This document shows, piece by piece, positions 35,420 through 45,863 of a stretch of 64,000 nucleotides of DNA. Under the pieces are notes generated by a model. The model was not told the DNA's origin. It searched no databases and saw nothing but the letters and a program-made list of their open reading frames with translations. The stretch covers positions 2,261,476-2,325,475 of the forward strand of contig CM035304.1 in the NCBI GenBank assembly GCA_002900995.3, in the 5' to 3' direction. The position numbers and the translations under genes are program-made. This DNA is from Ganoderma boninense (taxonomy: Eukaryota; Basidiomycota; Agaricomycetes; Polyporales; Polyporaceae). Position 1 is the stretch's first letter. Each line of letters begins with the position of its first letter.

Positions 35420-36505
35420 TGCGTGTATTAGACCGAGCGTGGAGACGTGTCGTAGCGCTTAGAGCGAGTCCACCCAGAGACGAGGAAAGAGCGAGGGAAG
35501 TCGAGCAATAGGTTAGTTAGAAATACACGCCAGGACCAGATGCGACAAGCTGGGCGGGGGCGAGGGCGTCGTACGACGAGTCGGAGGAGAGGTGTGAACG
35601 TCACCAGACGGCGTTGCAGCGTTGGCAGCCCGAGCAAGACAAATCTCAGATCTCCGGCCACTGCCCTGGTGTTCGGGGTCTCGATCTCCCTTCGACCTTG
35701 TCCCCGGGTCCCGCCCCGAGCAGTCGCCACTGGCCACATTCATTCTTGGCTGGTATCTCGGATAACCTCCCTTTCCCCATGACTCTTGCACCTCCGCGTC
35801 GACCCACATTCAGGCAATGGGAAGCGTTCCTCAAGTACTTCCACTATCAGAATCATCTGTTGTGGAAACCTCCCCCGACTGTGCATCCGCTGGTGCACTT
35901 ATATCAAGGCATAGTGTGTACATGTGGCCCGGATACGAAGACAGGTCAGCGTATGCTCACAGAGGTCAGTGGAACCAGGAGGCATATTATCCCTCCAAGC
36001 TACCAGCGTGACTCCCCGGTTGACGTCCAGGGCTTGAGTGGAATTCGAAGTGGCATGCGCGCATATGCATATGCTCGCGTTAGAAATGCGTCTGCGAGAC
36101 AAACCTAGAACTGCCTCCGCCTTCTTTTGTCGCCGCATTCCAAGCTGCCTCGCCTTGCTATTCGGTCCTCTGATAAGGTGTGTACCCCAGTTCTTCCAAT
36201 GGCGTGCACTGTAACAAAGTTGACCACATCTCTGTCAGGCCTACGCCTACCACTAACTCTATCAGTCCAGCTCCTGTCGATGCGTGGCCTCCTCTCCCGC
36301 CACAACCTTTGATGATCTTTGTTGGTGCTTGCATGCCGAAGGTCAGAGTTCCTAGAAATGAAATCTTGCATGGCTGTGTACCACACACGAACCTTGTCAA
36401 CGCATGCGGCACACCAGTCCCACTTACCCCCGCTTTAAAGTAGACAGAGAACTTCACTCCTCGGCCAGCTTACGGACACCCCACTGGCGTTCCCCCAGTC
36501 GCGCC
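35420..36505. other. Divergent intergenic region, no gene seen
   Basis: Separates the divergent lectin and membrane-protein genes. Short frames near 35,614-36,108 and 36,158-36,457 have no motif or splice logic. Confidence 0.5.
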
Positions 36506-38087
36506 ATGATCGACTTCATCACCGCGAACCTCGTCTCCGGCTTTGTCGAGTTCACTCTCTTCGGCATCTTCATGCTCTTGTCTTCAGCATCGCTCGTGCT
36601 GCTGCTTCGCCGGCATCGCATAGTATACGGCGCGTCTCACGACTCGAAAGAACGCACCGCTCCTTGGCGCAAACTGGCCCTGACAATATGGGGCCTCAGG
36701 AGATCTCCGCTCATACTTGCCAACGTCTTGCTCATACTGACGGTCACAGTGGTGCGTCTCCGAGCCGACGATCTGGCTTTCGTCTCCCAAGAGTACTGAT
36801 ACTGATACTGACATGTGTGATGCTAGCACTTCGGTTTCTCGGCGGAGAGGCTTGTCCGGGCGATGGTCAATCAAGGCGGGGCCGACCAGTCTGTCGCCTT
36901 CCTCATCGATCTCAGGGAGAGAACTCAAGTCGCACGGCTCATTCTCCTTGTGATATCCATGTTCCTCGGCGATGTTGTCATCGTGCGTGTCTCTGGACTA
37001 TGTCGAACCCACCTCCCAGCCTGACCCTGCAGACAGACCTACCGCGTGTGGCTGGTCTGGAGCACAACCATTGGATCACTCTGTTTCCAATGCTCACTGT
37101 AGCTGGGGTCATTGGTATGGATCACAACCCGGACTCAGTGCGACAACCCCGATCTGACTGAGTGTATGCGTTGATTTAGTGGCAGGGAGCGGCATGATAC
37201 GCCAATTCACCGTCTCCCACTCGGATACAGGCGTGTTTACTGCCGCAGTGGGCCCTTGGATCACCGCAACCTGCGTCACGACAGTTTGGTACGTCTGTTG
37301 TGGTTCTGTAGCCTAAATCGATTGGCTTATGCATGCCTCTAGCACAAATTTCTACGGAACGGGTACGTAGCGTCATGTCATCTCCTAGCCTGAGCATTCC
37401 ATCTCAGGGCATCACGAACATGCAGTGGTCATCGCCTATCGTGTATGGTCGTCGAACCGCCTCCTGAGAAGCACCGGAGTGTTGGAGGGCGGACGCAATC
37501 TCCTCGTGCGTACCTCTCGCTCCTCCCCACTTTAGCTTTGCCTGAGAAACGTCTGAATCCCAGGACAGCATAGCCATCTTCGTGGAGAGTGCCGCTCTGT
37601 GGACGTGCGTCCAATCCATTCTGCCTGCCGCATCCCCCTTATTTCTCATGGTTCTCATGGCGGGTCGTGCACGTCCAGCTTCTGGGTCATCCTCTATCTC
37701 ATCTGGTACCTCACCGGTTCCAGACTGGAGACGATCGGGTCGGGCACCGGCCCAGTGGTCATCGGGATCACGTTCACGCTCATCACGGTGCGCGTCGGCC
37801 TCGGCTGGGGCCAGGAGACCAGAACGGCGACCGCCAGTCTGCGCTGGGCGGGCAACAACGCAACCTCAGCTACTGGCCTCAGCCACGACCCACAGCAGGG
37901 TCGGCGCAGGGCCGACCTTGCACGCCCGCAGGCGATATCGCTCACTGTGACACGGGGAAACATCGGAAGGCCTGGACAACGGCATCGAAGGCGAGCTGGG
38001 TTCGGTCGCAGACATAGAGATGTAGGGAAGGCGAAGCTCGATGGCGCGCCGCAGCGCTCCGGGGACACGTTCGGGGGGAGTGTCTAG
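36506..38087 (+). pseudogene. Multi-spanning membrane protein of an Agaricomycete family, one frameshift
   Basis: Eight exons: 36506-36751, 36827-36982, 37037-37114, 37180-37288, 37343-37362, 37408-37505, 37564-37604 and 37679-38087. Landmarks of a large receptor-like family of unknown role in mushroom-forming fungi are the DVVI-TYRVWLVW helix end, TGVFTAAVGPWITAT, TNFYGTG, VVIAYRVWSSNR, IFVESAALW and FTLITVRVGLGWG. About seven helices are expected, with a basic, disordered cytosolic tail. In exon 3 the frame after RVWLVW reads into a stop at 37,100, while the +1 frame gives HNHWITLFPMLTVAGV and splices correctly to exon 4. One base is therefore missing near 37,062 (AGCAC where AGCCAC would fit). 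Otherwise complete, so it is a recent pseudogene or a consensus error. Confidence 0.65.
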
Positions 38088-38648
38088 TGGCGCACTTCAG
38101 GAAGTGTGCGGTTGTGATGAACCTTCTCCATCTGAATTTGGCGTCCGAGTCTGCGGTCTGAACGCTGCGAACGGATGTCCTTGTCCTTGTCCTTGTCCTT
38201 GTCCTGTCGTGACGCATGCTACGGTCCTGTCTTGGATGCCGGTTTCTCGTTCCTCTTGGCATTAGGCAGATGCATCATACCGTCTCCTTCTCTCGCCACT
38301 GATTCTTCCGGGCTCGGGTTCAAAATGGTTTTTCCTGAACAAACCATCTCCGCGTGCGACTCGAAGTCGTCAGAGAAGCTCGGTGACTGCCGTACTTCTC
38401 GTCGCCGGCACCCTTGAACTTAGAAGCATGTCTATGACCGTTTCTGTCTCCGTCCCTCCCCTGACGCTCCGCCTTGCATTGCATCTACACACAGCGATAT
38501 CCCCCGACTCTGGTACTCTGATACGAACGCATCCTCTCCCCCGAAATAAAACAGCAAACAGCCACAGCGACGCAACCGCCCTCCCCCCGCTTGGACCGCC
38601 GCTCCCTTTATCCAAGTCTTGCCCCAAGCCGTCCTGACCCATCCAACG
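38088..38648. other. Intergenic with (GTCCTT)n microsatellite
   Basis: A hexanucleotide run, about 4.7 units of GTCCTT, lies at 38,177-38,204. The rest has no gene. The last 100 bp before 38,649 are C-rich and probably the leader of hydrolase copy C. Confidence 0.55.
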
Positions 38649-40025
38649 ATGACGAGCCCCGAGGAGTCATCCCAAGCATCCTCCCCCCAAGCACCATCCA
38701 CATTCACAGAGGAATGGCTCCCAGGCCCCGCCAGCACGCAGTTCTACACGCGCACATACGCCCCCGCCCCTGCCGCCTCCCCAGCGCGCGCCGTCGTGCT
38801 CTTCGTGCACGGCTTCGCCGAGTACGTCGGGCGGTACGCGTGGGCGCACGGCGTGTACGCCGCGCGGGGGATCGCCGTCGTCGCGTTCGACCAGCGCGGG
38901 TTCGGGCGCACGGGCATGGACGCGGCGCGCCGGAGCGCGGGGAGCGCGTACTGCAGGACGTCGTTTGCCGAGCAGCTCGCGGACATCGAGTGGGCGGTGC
39001 GGCTGGTGCAAGCGCGCATGCCCGGGCTGCCGCTGTTCCTCATGGGGCACTCCATGGTGCGTGCTGCGCCGATGTGGTTTTTATGTTTATCTCGGGGGAT
39101 TTCCTCAGGCGTTAGTACAGTAGCGCGCTGCTGACATGAGCTGCAGGGCGGCGGTCTGGCGCTGGCGTTCGCTGCGCGGGCGGCCGCGCCGTCGACGTCG
39201 ACGCGGGAGAGCATCGCGCTCCTGTCCTGGTGTCGTGGCGACGAGTCCGCTGCTCGTGCAGACGGCTCCGGTCCCGCGCCCGGTGCAGTTCGTTGCAGAG
39301 GATGGTAGCGAAGGTGTTTCCGATGCTGCTCGTCCCCGCGCCCGTCGACTCGAATGTGGGTTCTCGCAGACATTTTGCATTTGCCAGTGCATAGTTCGTG
39401 TGCTGACGAACCAAGCGACCAGACCCTGACTCATGATACGGCGGTGAATGAGGCGGCTGGAAAGGATCCGCTGTGTCCGCAGACGGTCTCGCTGGTCGCT
39501 CTCGGAAGCGTCCTTGGCGGTGTATGTACTCCTTCCGCTTCTGACGCGTCCGAGTCGGAGAAAGAGTAACTAAGGAGGGGTGTCCTCGGATAGTGCGAAC
39601 AGGTGCTCCGGCAAGGCTACAAGCACTGGCCACAAAATCTTCCCGTCGTGCTACTTGCTTACTTCGCAGATAAATGCTGAATATAGTGCTCTCAGCTGCT
39701 CGTCGTCCATGGCACGGCCGACAAGGTGCGCGTACGCACATAACCTGAGTCACTTCTTCAGCCTAACGTCAGCATGTATAGGTGACTTCGTATGCCGCGT
39801 CGCAGGAGTTTTTCTCCAAGGTCGAAGTTCAAGACAAGGAGTTCAAGTCGTTCGAGGTAGCGTCCGTCCCCTCTGCCATCTAAGGAACATCGAAATCTCA
39901 CGTTTGTGCAGGACGGATATCATGAGCTCGTACACGAGCCGAGTGGAGTGAAGGAGAAGTTCGTGGACGAGTGTATTGCGTGGATTCTCGCTCGCACGAG
40001 CTCAGTGATTCCTGAAAATATCTAG
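38649..40025 (+). pseudogene. Monoacylglycerol-lipase-like hydrolase (copy C, frameshifted in exon 2)
   Basis: Same seven-exon, all-phase-0 plan as copies A and B: 38649-39056, 39147-39355, 39423-39521, 39594-39644, 39696-39725, 39782-39856 and 39912-40025. Exons 3-6 match copy A base for base in length (99, 51, 30, 75). Motifs are VVLFVHGFAEY, FDQRGFGRT, MGHSM-GGG, HGTADK and DGYHEL. Exon 2 is two bases longer than copy A's 207. Single extra bases at 39225 (T, after IALL) and 39301 (G, after QFVAE) each shift the frame, and removing them in thought gives a 69-residue exon like copy A. The exon 4 donor (GTCGTG) is weak. It lies over 10 kb from copies A and B, beyond the lectin and RRM genes, so it dispersed or was separated after duplication. 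Confidence 0.8.
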
Positions 40026-40391
40026 AACTTCTGCGGCTGCACAGAAAACTCATATCCACACGACACCTGCCCTACGTCTGAGCGAATGCAACGATGAGCT
40101 AACGACATAATAACAAAGAGAGTGCACTTGCAGTCGCCTAGATCCAACACAGAGGCTGTCGCGAACAGTCCGGATTACATCGACGCCTTCCCCTTCTCCC
40201 TTGCCTTCGTCTGTGTTTGACAGTCATCCGGTCCTTTCAGGCGTTCAGGCACTAGATTGCTTTTGTGAGTTAGACGGATGCTCGGATACAATATTGTGTA
40301 ACGTATTGAGAGAGATCCAAATCCTAGAATCGAGCGCGCCCCACTTACTCCGCTCTCCTCCCAGACACGCACCCAGGACCAGTACTTCCGG
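40026..40391. other. Convergent intergenic gap, nothing seen
   Basis: Short 3' to 3' gap between hydrolase copy C and the first F-box gene; no motif seen. Confidence 0.5.
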
Positions 40392-42042
40392 TTAGCCTTC
40401 CGACGCCAGGTTACCCCTCGCCAGCCGGCACAGCTGCACCGCGCCCAAGACCCGCTTCCACGCGAAACCCGAATACACGTCCACGCCTACCGAGTTCACG
40501 TCCACATCCAGCTCCGGAAAGAGCCTGTCGAGCAGCAGCGCAAACGACGCGTACTCGCCATCGGGGCCCGGGCGGTCCACGATCAGGGTGCGCAGCCCGT
40601 GCCGGAGGAGCGGGAATCCGCGCACGTCCTCGAGACGCGGGGCCTGCACGCGGGGGATGCGGAGCGAGCGCAGGAGCGGGAACGCGCGCGCGAGCGCGAG
40701 GAGGGTGTGCGGCGAGGTGACCTGCGCCGCGGTGGCCTCTGCGCGGACGTCGGGGACGACGATGGAGAGCGTGGTGAGGCCCGGCCACGCCTTCCCGAGG
40801 GCGGCGAAGACGTCGTCGTCGAGGACGGGCAGCATGGCTGGGGGCCCGTGCATCTCGAGCGAGAGCTTGGCGAGGCGCAGGGGGAAGAGGGGCGCGAGCG
40901 CGACATCGAGGGGCACGGGCTGGTGGGTGAGCAGGGTCCAGGTGAGGTCCTCGAGGGACGGGAAGCGCAGGGCGAACAGCGTGCACGTCGCGGATATCTC
41001 GTCGAGATCGAGCACCTCGGTCTCGATCCGCAGAGTGAGCTGGCGGAGGCCGGGGGAGGAGAATGCGGTGAGGTAGGAGCGCGCATATTCGATCGAGCCC
41101 GACACGACGTTCATCTCGAGTGCCTTGAGTGCGCGGAACCCAGAGAGGTCGGTGAGCTCCGGAAGCCAGTCGATGTCGATGGCGAAGGAGAGCTCCTCCA
41201 AGGACTCCATAGAGGACAGTTTGCGGAGGATGTCTAGGTCGACAGATGTGTCCTCATGGAGAGACAGCACACGGAGTCCATGGAGAACGTTGACGTTCGC
41301 AAGGCAGGCCGAGAGGAGTGTGTAGTTGGTATCAATGAGGGTGAGATGCGCGAGAAGTGGGGCGACGTCATATATGGTACGGAAAAGCATGGTTTGACTG
41401 AGCTCCCATTCGCGCGAGTCTTCGGTGTCAAAACAGATAGTCAGGCGTCGAAGCGAGGATGTGAGGAGAAACAGGATCTCTGTGCTGGAGGGCTGACGAA
41501 TGGCCCAATGGAGCTCTCGTAAGGATGGGAACAGCGGTTTGCCACCCGAAATGCGTGCGAGGTAGTGCCATACGTCAGAGTTGGCGGCATCGGACCTACA
41601 GACGCACTCGGAAGGGGATATAGATTGGAGAAAACCGCCAAGTTCGAGAAAGCGCGAGAACTCCCCAGGCAGGATGTCTCCACAAATCATCTTTGTGTGG
41701 TTATCAGTAACCCCATTATTAGCAGCACGTTGTAAAATTGGAAGGGACATACGTAAGTGGGAGGGGTGTCGGGGCTCTGTCCCGTGGCCATCGAAGGCAG
41801 AAAGGAGATTTAAAAGTGGAATGAAACGACTCGAGTCGGGACCACAGAGCCTTGGTCGCAGGCCCATTGAATGCTCTGCATGAACGTGCGAGGCCTGCCA
41901 GGGTCTTGTGGTGGTCGTATTTGACCTTCATGCCATGGTCCGACCGAGAAGACCAGGGGGGAAATACTTGCTCAATTATCTCCAGAAGGATGTCCGGACA
42001 TGCGAGGGCGCAGTGTGTCGCAGAGCCCGGATGAGACAGCAT
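40392..42042 (-). pseudogene. F-box protein with LRR-like body (copy 1), frameshift in exon 1
   Basis: Minus-strand paralogue of the gene at 43279-44966. Exon 1 starts at 42042 and encodes an F-box-like segment (ALACPDILLEIIEQVF, then LAGLARSCRAFNGPATKALW). Intron 41691-41752 ends AAAG and joins exon 2 (41690-40392) in phase 0 at MICGDILPGEF, as in copy 2. Exon 2 is one open frame of 432 residues with irregular leucine-rich repeats (SLRRLTICF, LRVLSLHED, LKALEMNVV, LTTLSIVVP) and a C-terminus AWKRVLGAVQLCRLAR-like. In exon 1 the frame after SRLESF shifts: IPLLNLLSAFDG, the counterpart of copy 2's LPVLALFSAFDN, is in another frame, so an extra C near 41,823 and a second base near 41,783 are required. 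F-box proteins usually recruit substrates to SCF ubiquitin ligases; this family is greatly expanded in mushrooms. Confidence 0.65.
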
Positions 42043-43278
42043 GTGTCCTGTACCACTGACATTACCATGAATCGATTCAGCATCACCTCACTTGGCAGAT
42101 CATATTCTCGTGCTCACCTTATGCAGGCCATGGAAGTACCAAAGAGTGCTTGTATCGCGAGCAGCCAGACCGGCGGACCGACCAAGAGCGGCTACTACTG
42201 AAATCAGTGCAAATTGGACCTTCGAAAACCATGGCTGGCGTACCTTCGAGTTAAGCGTAGCTGGCTACTTCGAACGGTAATTCCGCAGGTCGAGATGGTA
42301 GTTAAGGTCAAAACAGTGCCAGAACACAACTTGCTTGGAGGCGCCAAATTGCAGCAGGGTCTCGATGCCACGTGTAGGGCCTCCAGCGCTTACATTTTCA
42401 AGTCCTCACCGAGTTGAATCCTGCTGGCAACACTGGCTCCCCATATGCGACTATCTACTTGGTTGAAGGTATGCCTCGCATGTCGTATGTATTGTTGATG
42501 AATGACGCTGTATAAATACTTGGGCATTATGTCCCCGGGGCCCTAGGGCAATCTTCAAGTCGTTGAACGCCAGCGGCGCCAGCTAGATGCCCTTTGATTC
42601 CAACACCCTCGCGAGATTCTCTATGGACTGCCATCCTGCTTCTCCGTCAACGACTGTCCGTTTGGGCCGTACGGAGCACGCGACCATGACATTGACAACT
42701 CGTCCTCGAGCTTCCGTCTCTATTGCACGTTCTGTTGAAATCCGAAGCATGAGCCATCCAATCTGTCCCCCCATATCCTCGCGGGCATCCCATGCTTAGA
42801 CAGCTTGACCGTGTCCGACCTCCTGTTTCGCATCGAGGCCGTCGAGGCGGGCGCTGAGCATGCAGTCATGAAGGACAGGAGGGACATTGTTATATGGTCG
42901 CTCGCCCGACGCGGCAGAGCCACTGTGGAGCGCGTCGGACGGAGCTGGCGGGTGGTGCGACCTTGGGGGACCATGAGGTTCCGGTGGCATCGAACGGAGA
43001 CGAAGAACGGTCGTGTGCATACGCGACGTTGCTAAGACTGTTGGACAAGCATTGTGGCCGTTTGGCCTCGTTATGTATGAGTGTATACTTGATTTCAAGA
43101 GCGACGGGGCATCGAATAGGTCCATGGACATAGAGACGAAAGAAGTCTGAACGACGGGCGCCTCAGGCTCGAATTCGGCGGTTCGTGCAGTCAATCTGTG
43201 AGCAGACTTCGATTTACTGCCACTGGATATGAAGGGTTAGTTTGTTTCGTGGAATCGAGCTGAAAAACTTACCTCTGC
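42043..43278. other. Intergenic between F-box copies, with an orphan TATA
   Basis: The part next to 42,043 is the promoter of F-box copy 1. On the plus strand TATAAATA at 42,511-42,518 lies about 70 bp before an ATG at 42587 that opens a 70-codon frame (MPFDSNTLARF start). A second frame at 42,805-43,035 follows. No family was recognised and no splice joining them was convincing, so this could be a short gene or a relic. Confidence 0.35.
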
Positions 43279-44966
43279 CTACGGCGCCCGGTTCGACCTT
43301 CCCAGCTGGCACAGCTGAACACCGTACAAGACTCGCTTCCAAGCATCGGTCGGCTTTACGCCCCACAGGACGCCTCCCGTGTCCAGATTCGGGAAGAGCT
43401 TGTCCAAGAGCAACGCGCATGCCGTATAGTAAGGATCTTCCTCGCCCGGGCGAACCACCGGCCGGCCCACAGCAAGCCAGTCTACACTGAGTGTGCGGAG
43501 CGGGTGTTGGATGACTGGGTAGTTGCCAATTTCTCCGGGCGGCGGGCACTTCAAGCTCAGCAGTCGGAGCTTCTGGAGTCGCGGGCAACCGCGAGCGAGT
43601 GCGAGGAGAGACTGTGCTGTGATGCCAGAGAGCAGCGTGTCGTCGTCACTCGCTCGTGGAATGACCAGGGAGAACTGGATGAGGTGTGGCCAAGACTGCG
43701 CGAGGGTGGAGAAGAACTCGTCGGTGAGGCCAGATGATACGAGGGGACTTCGCGAATGAAGGGAGAAGCTGCTCAATGGCAAGGGGAAGAAGGGGGCGAG
43801 AGCACCTGCCAAGGAAGCGCTACCACCATCTGGAACAGACAAGGACAACACTGACGAAAGGTCCACCATGGCTGGAAAGCGTTTTGCGAGTGACGTGGAC
43901 ATAGTGAATAGCTCGTCTATGTCCATCGAGTTGACGTGGTGGTGATCGAAGAGGTTAAGTTCGCGAAGGCATGGGGAGGAGAAACCGTCGAACATCGAAT
44001 GAGGCGGGCCCGATATGGTAGACACATGGAGTTTCTTCAGTGCAGGAAATCCACAGAAGTTGACGCGACCGATCGAACCGACGGCAAGGGTGAGTTCCTC
44101 CAGGGATTCCACAGATGACAGGATGCGAAGGACGTCAACATTGGCAGGTTCATCTTGATCGAGACACACGACACGGACCGTGCGGAGGGTGGGAAGACCC
44201 GAGAGGCACGAGACAAAGAGTGCCTCATGGGTATGACGAATGACGATATGCGTGAGGTGCGGGGCAACGTTGCAAATGGTTCGAAAAAGCATGCTCTGGC
44301 TCAGCTTCCATTCCCTGGAATCGATACTGCACGCACTGTGACAAACGGTAAGGCGTTTGAGTGAAGAAGATAAGATAAAAAGGAGTTCTGTGCCGGAGGT
44401 CACTCGAATCGTCCAATGGAGCTCCTGTAAATTGGGGAAGAGCAATTTGCCTCCGGAGACCTGCGCCAAGTAAAGCCATACGTCGGTATGGATGATGTCA
44501 AGCTCACAAACGCAAAATGATTCAGGGGGAACCACGGCTCTGACGAGGCTTGCGAGTTCGCGGAACCGGGAGAGTTCGTGCGGGAAAATGTCCCCGGAGA
44601 GCATCTTTCTGTGTTTGTTAGTGACCTAGACGTAAGTGAGGGGGTTTATAGATACCAGCGACGCACGTAGGTGGGGGTAATAGGGCCATCTGGTCCAATC
44701 TCTTTGTTGTCGAAGGCAGAAAAAAGGGCCAAAACCGGGAGAAACGACTCTAATCGAGACCACAAGGCTTTGTTTGCGGGGCCATTGAATGCTCGGCATA
44801 CGAGGGCTAAGGCTGATAACGACCGGCAGTCGTATTCTGGATATAGAGCATCGTCGTATGGAAGAGCGGTTTGCCCAACTATCTCCGTGATGACGTCGAG
44901 GCATGTGAGCGCGAGGGACGTGGCCGGCGACGACGGCGAGGGGACCGCAGGGGTCGGCATATGCAT
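43279..44966 (-). CDS. F-box protein with LRR-like body (copy 2, intact)
   Basis: Two exons on the minus strand, 44966-44667 and 44604-43279, spliced in phase 0 with an AAAG acceptor, give about 541 residues. The F-box-like region (LALTCLDVITEIVGQ, then LSALALVCRAFNGPANKALWSRL) occupies roughly residues 17-75. The remaining 440 residues are irregular leucine-rich repeats (LQELHWTIR, LKRLTVCHS, LEELTLAVG, LKKLHVSTI, LRELNLFDH, LQKLRLLSL). The expected role is a substrate receptor of an SCF-type ubiquitin ligase through Skp1, with the repeats choosing the target; no target can be guessed. It is a tandem paralogue of 40392-42042, sharing intron position and C-terminus (AWKRVLYGVQLCQLGR). Confidence 0.8.
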
Positions 44967-45863
44967 GAGTCTGCCGCTTTCTGGAGCGATAACGTCGACG
45001 TAGGTTGTGAGTGGCTTTCAACGTTTAGACATTGCATAACGTACTCTGTTCAGGCCGTTCGTAGCTCACAATTACGGCAGCGGGCTAGGACTTGGCCGTT
45101 CTGTGGGAGTCGAGAGGGGGTAAGTAGCGCACTGGCTGCAGCTGATGTCACAGGGAGGAGGTGCGCGCTACTCCGGGATGCCACGTGTCGGAGACGAACA
45201 AGCCCGGAAGCGTCGTCGCGACTCGTCGCGAGGGTCGCGAGTGCGGACCTCTTCCTACCTCTTCCCGTACTACAGCCACCACCAGTACTTCGGAGACGAA
45301 GTTCTCGATATGTCGTAACTTGTTCTTGGACTCGTCCAGGTGACGCTACGGGCCCCGCAATCGTTTTCAAGAAGCTCGAACAACGATCACTTGTAAGTTG
45401 TTGAAACTTGGACCGTGAACAACTGCTCTATCATTTTCGGCGGTGGGTAAAATTGACTATATTGACCTTCTCTCCCTAATGCTCGGCCACAGAAGCAAGC
45501 CGTTGTATAGAACGTAAGTGTAGCGATCGTGAATGGCACTGCCGCCCACCACATATCATGATATGTACGCCTCATGCGCCCACTATGGCTTCTCTTCCGC
45601 CGCCGGCACGAGATGATCATGTACTGTTTCTCTATTCTCTCTGGCTCTCCCCATTATTTACGTGGTCTCTGTCCCACAATTGTTGTCACGCTGGGAAATG
45701 CAACAGTGCCTGCCCAGTATCAAGCTCAAGGCTTGACGGCGGTCAGGAATTCGCATCCCCTCATGCGAGGCTCGGACGGTGGCTATCGCACTCCTTAAAA
45801 TAGTCCGACTGCCTCTCGCATCAACTGCCTCCTCTGCCACTCTTCTCCTCTCTGATTATTAGC
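44967..45863. other. Divergent intergenic region, no gene seen
   Basis: Promoter space between F-box copy 2 (minus) and the DUF6534 gene (plus). TTAAAATAG near 45,796 and a CT-rich leader up to 45,863 belong to the latter. Other short frames are unsupported. Confidence 0.5.
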
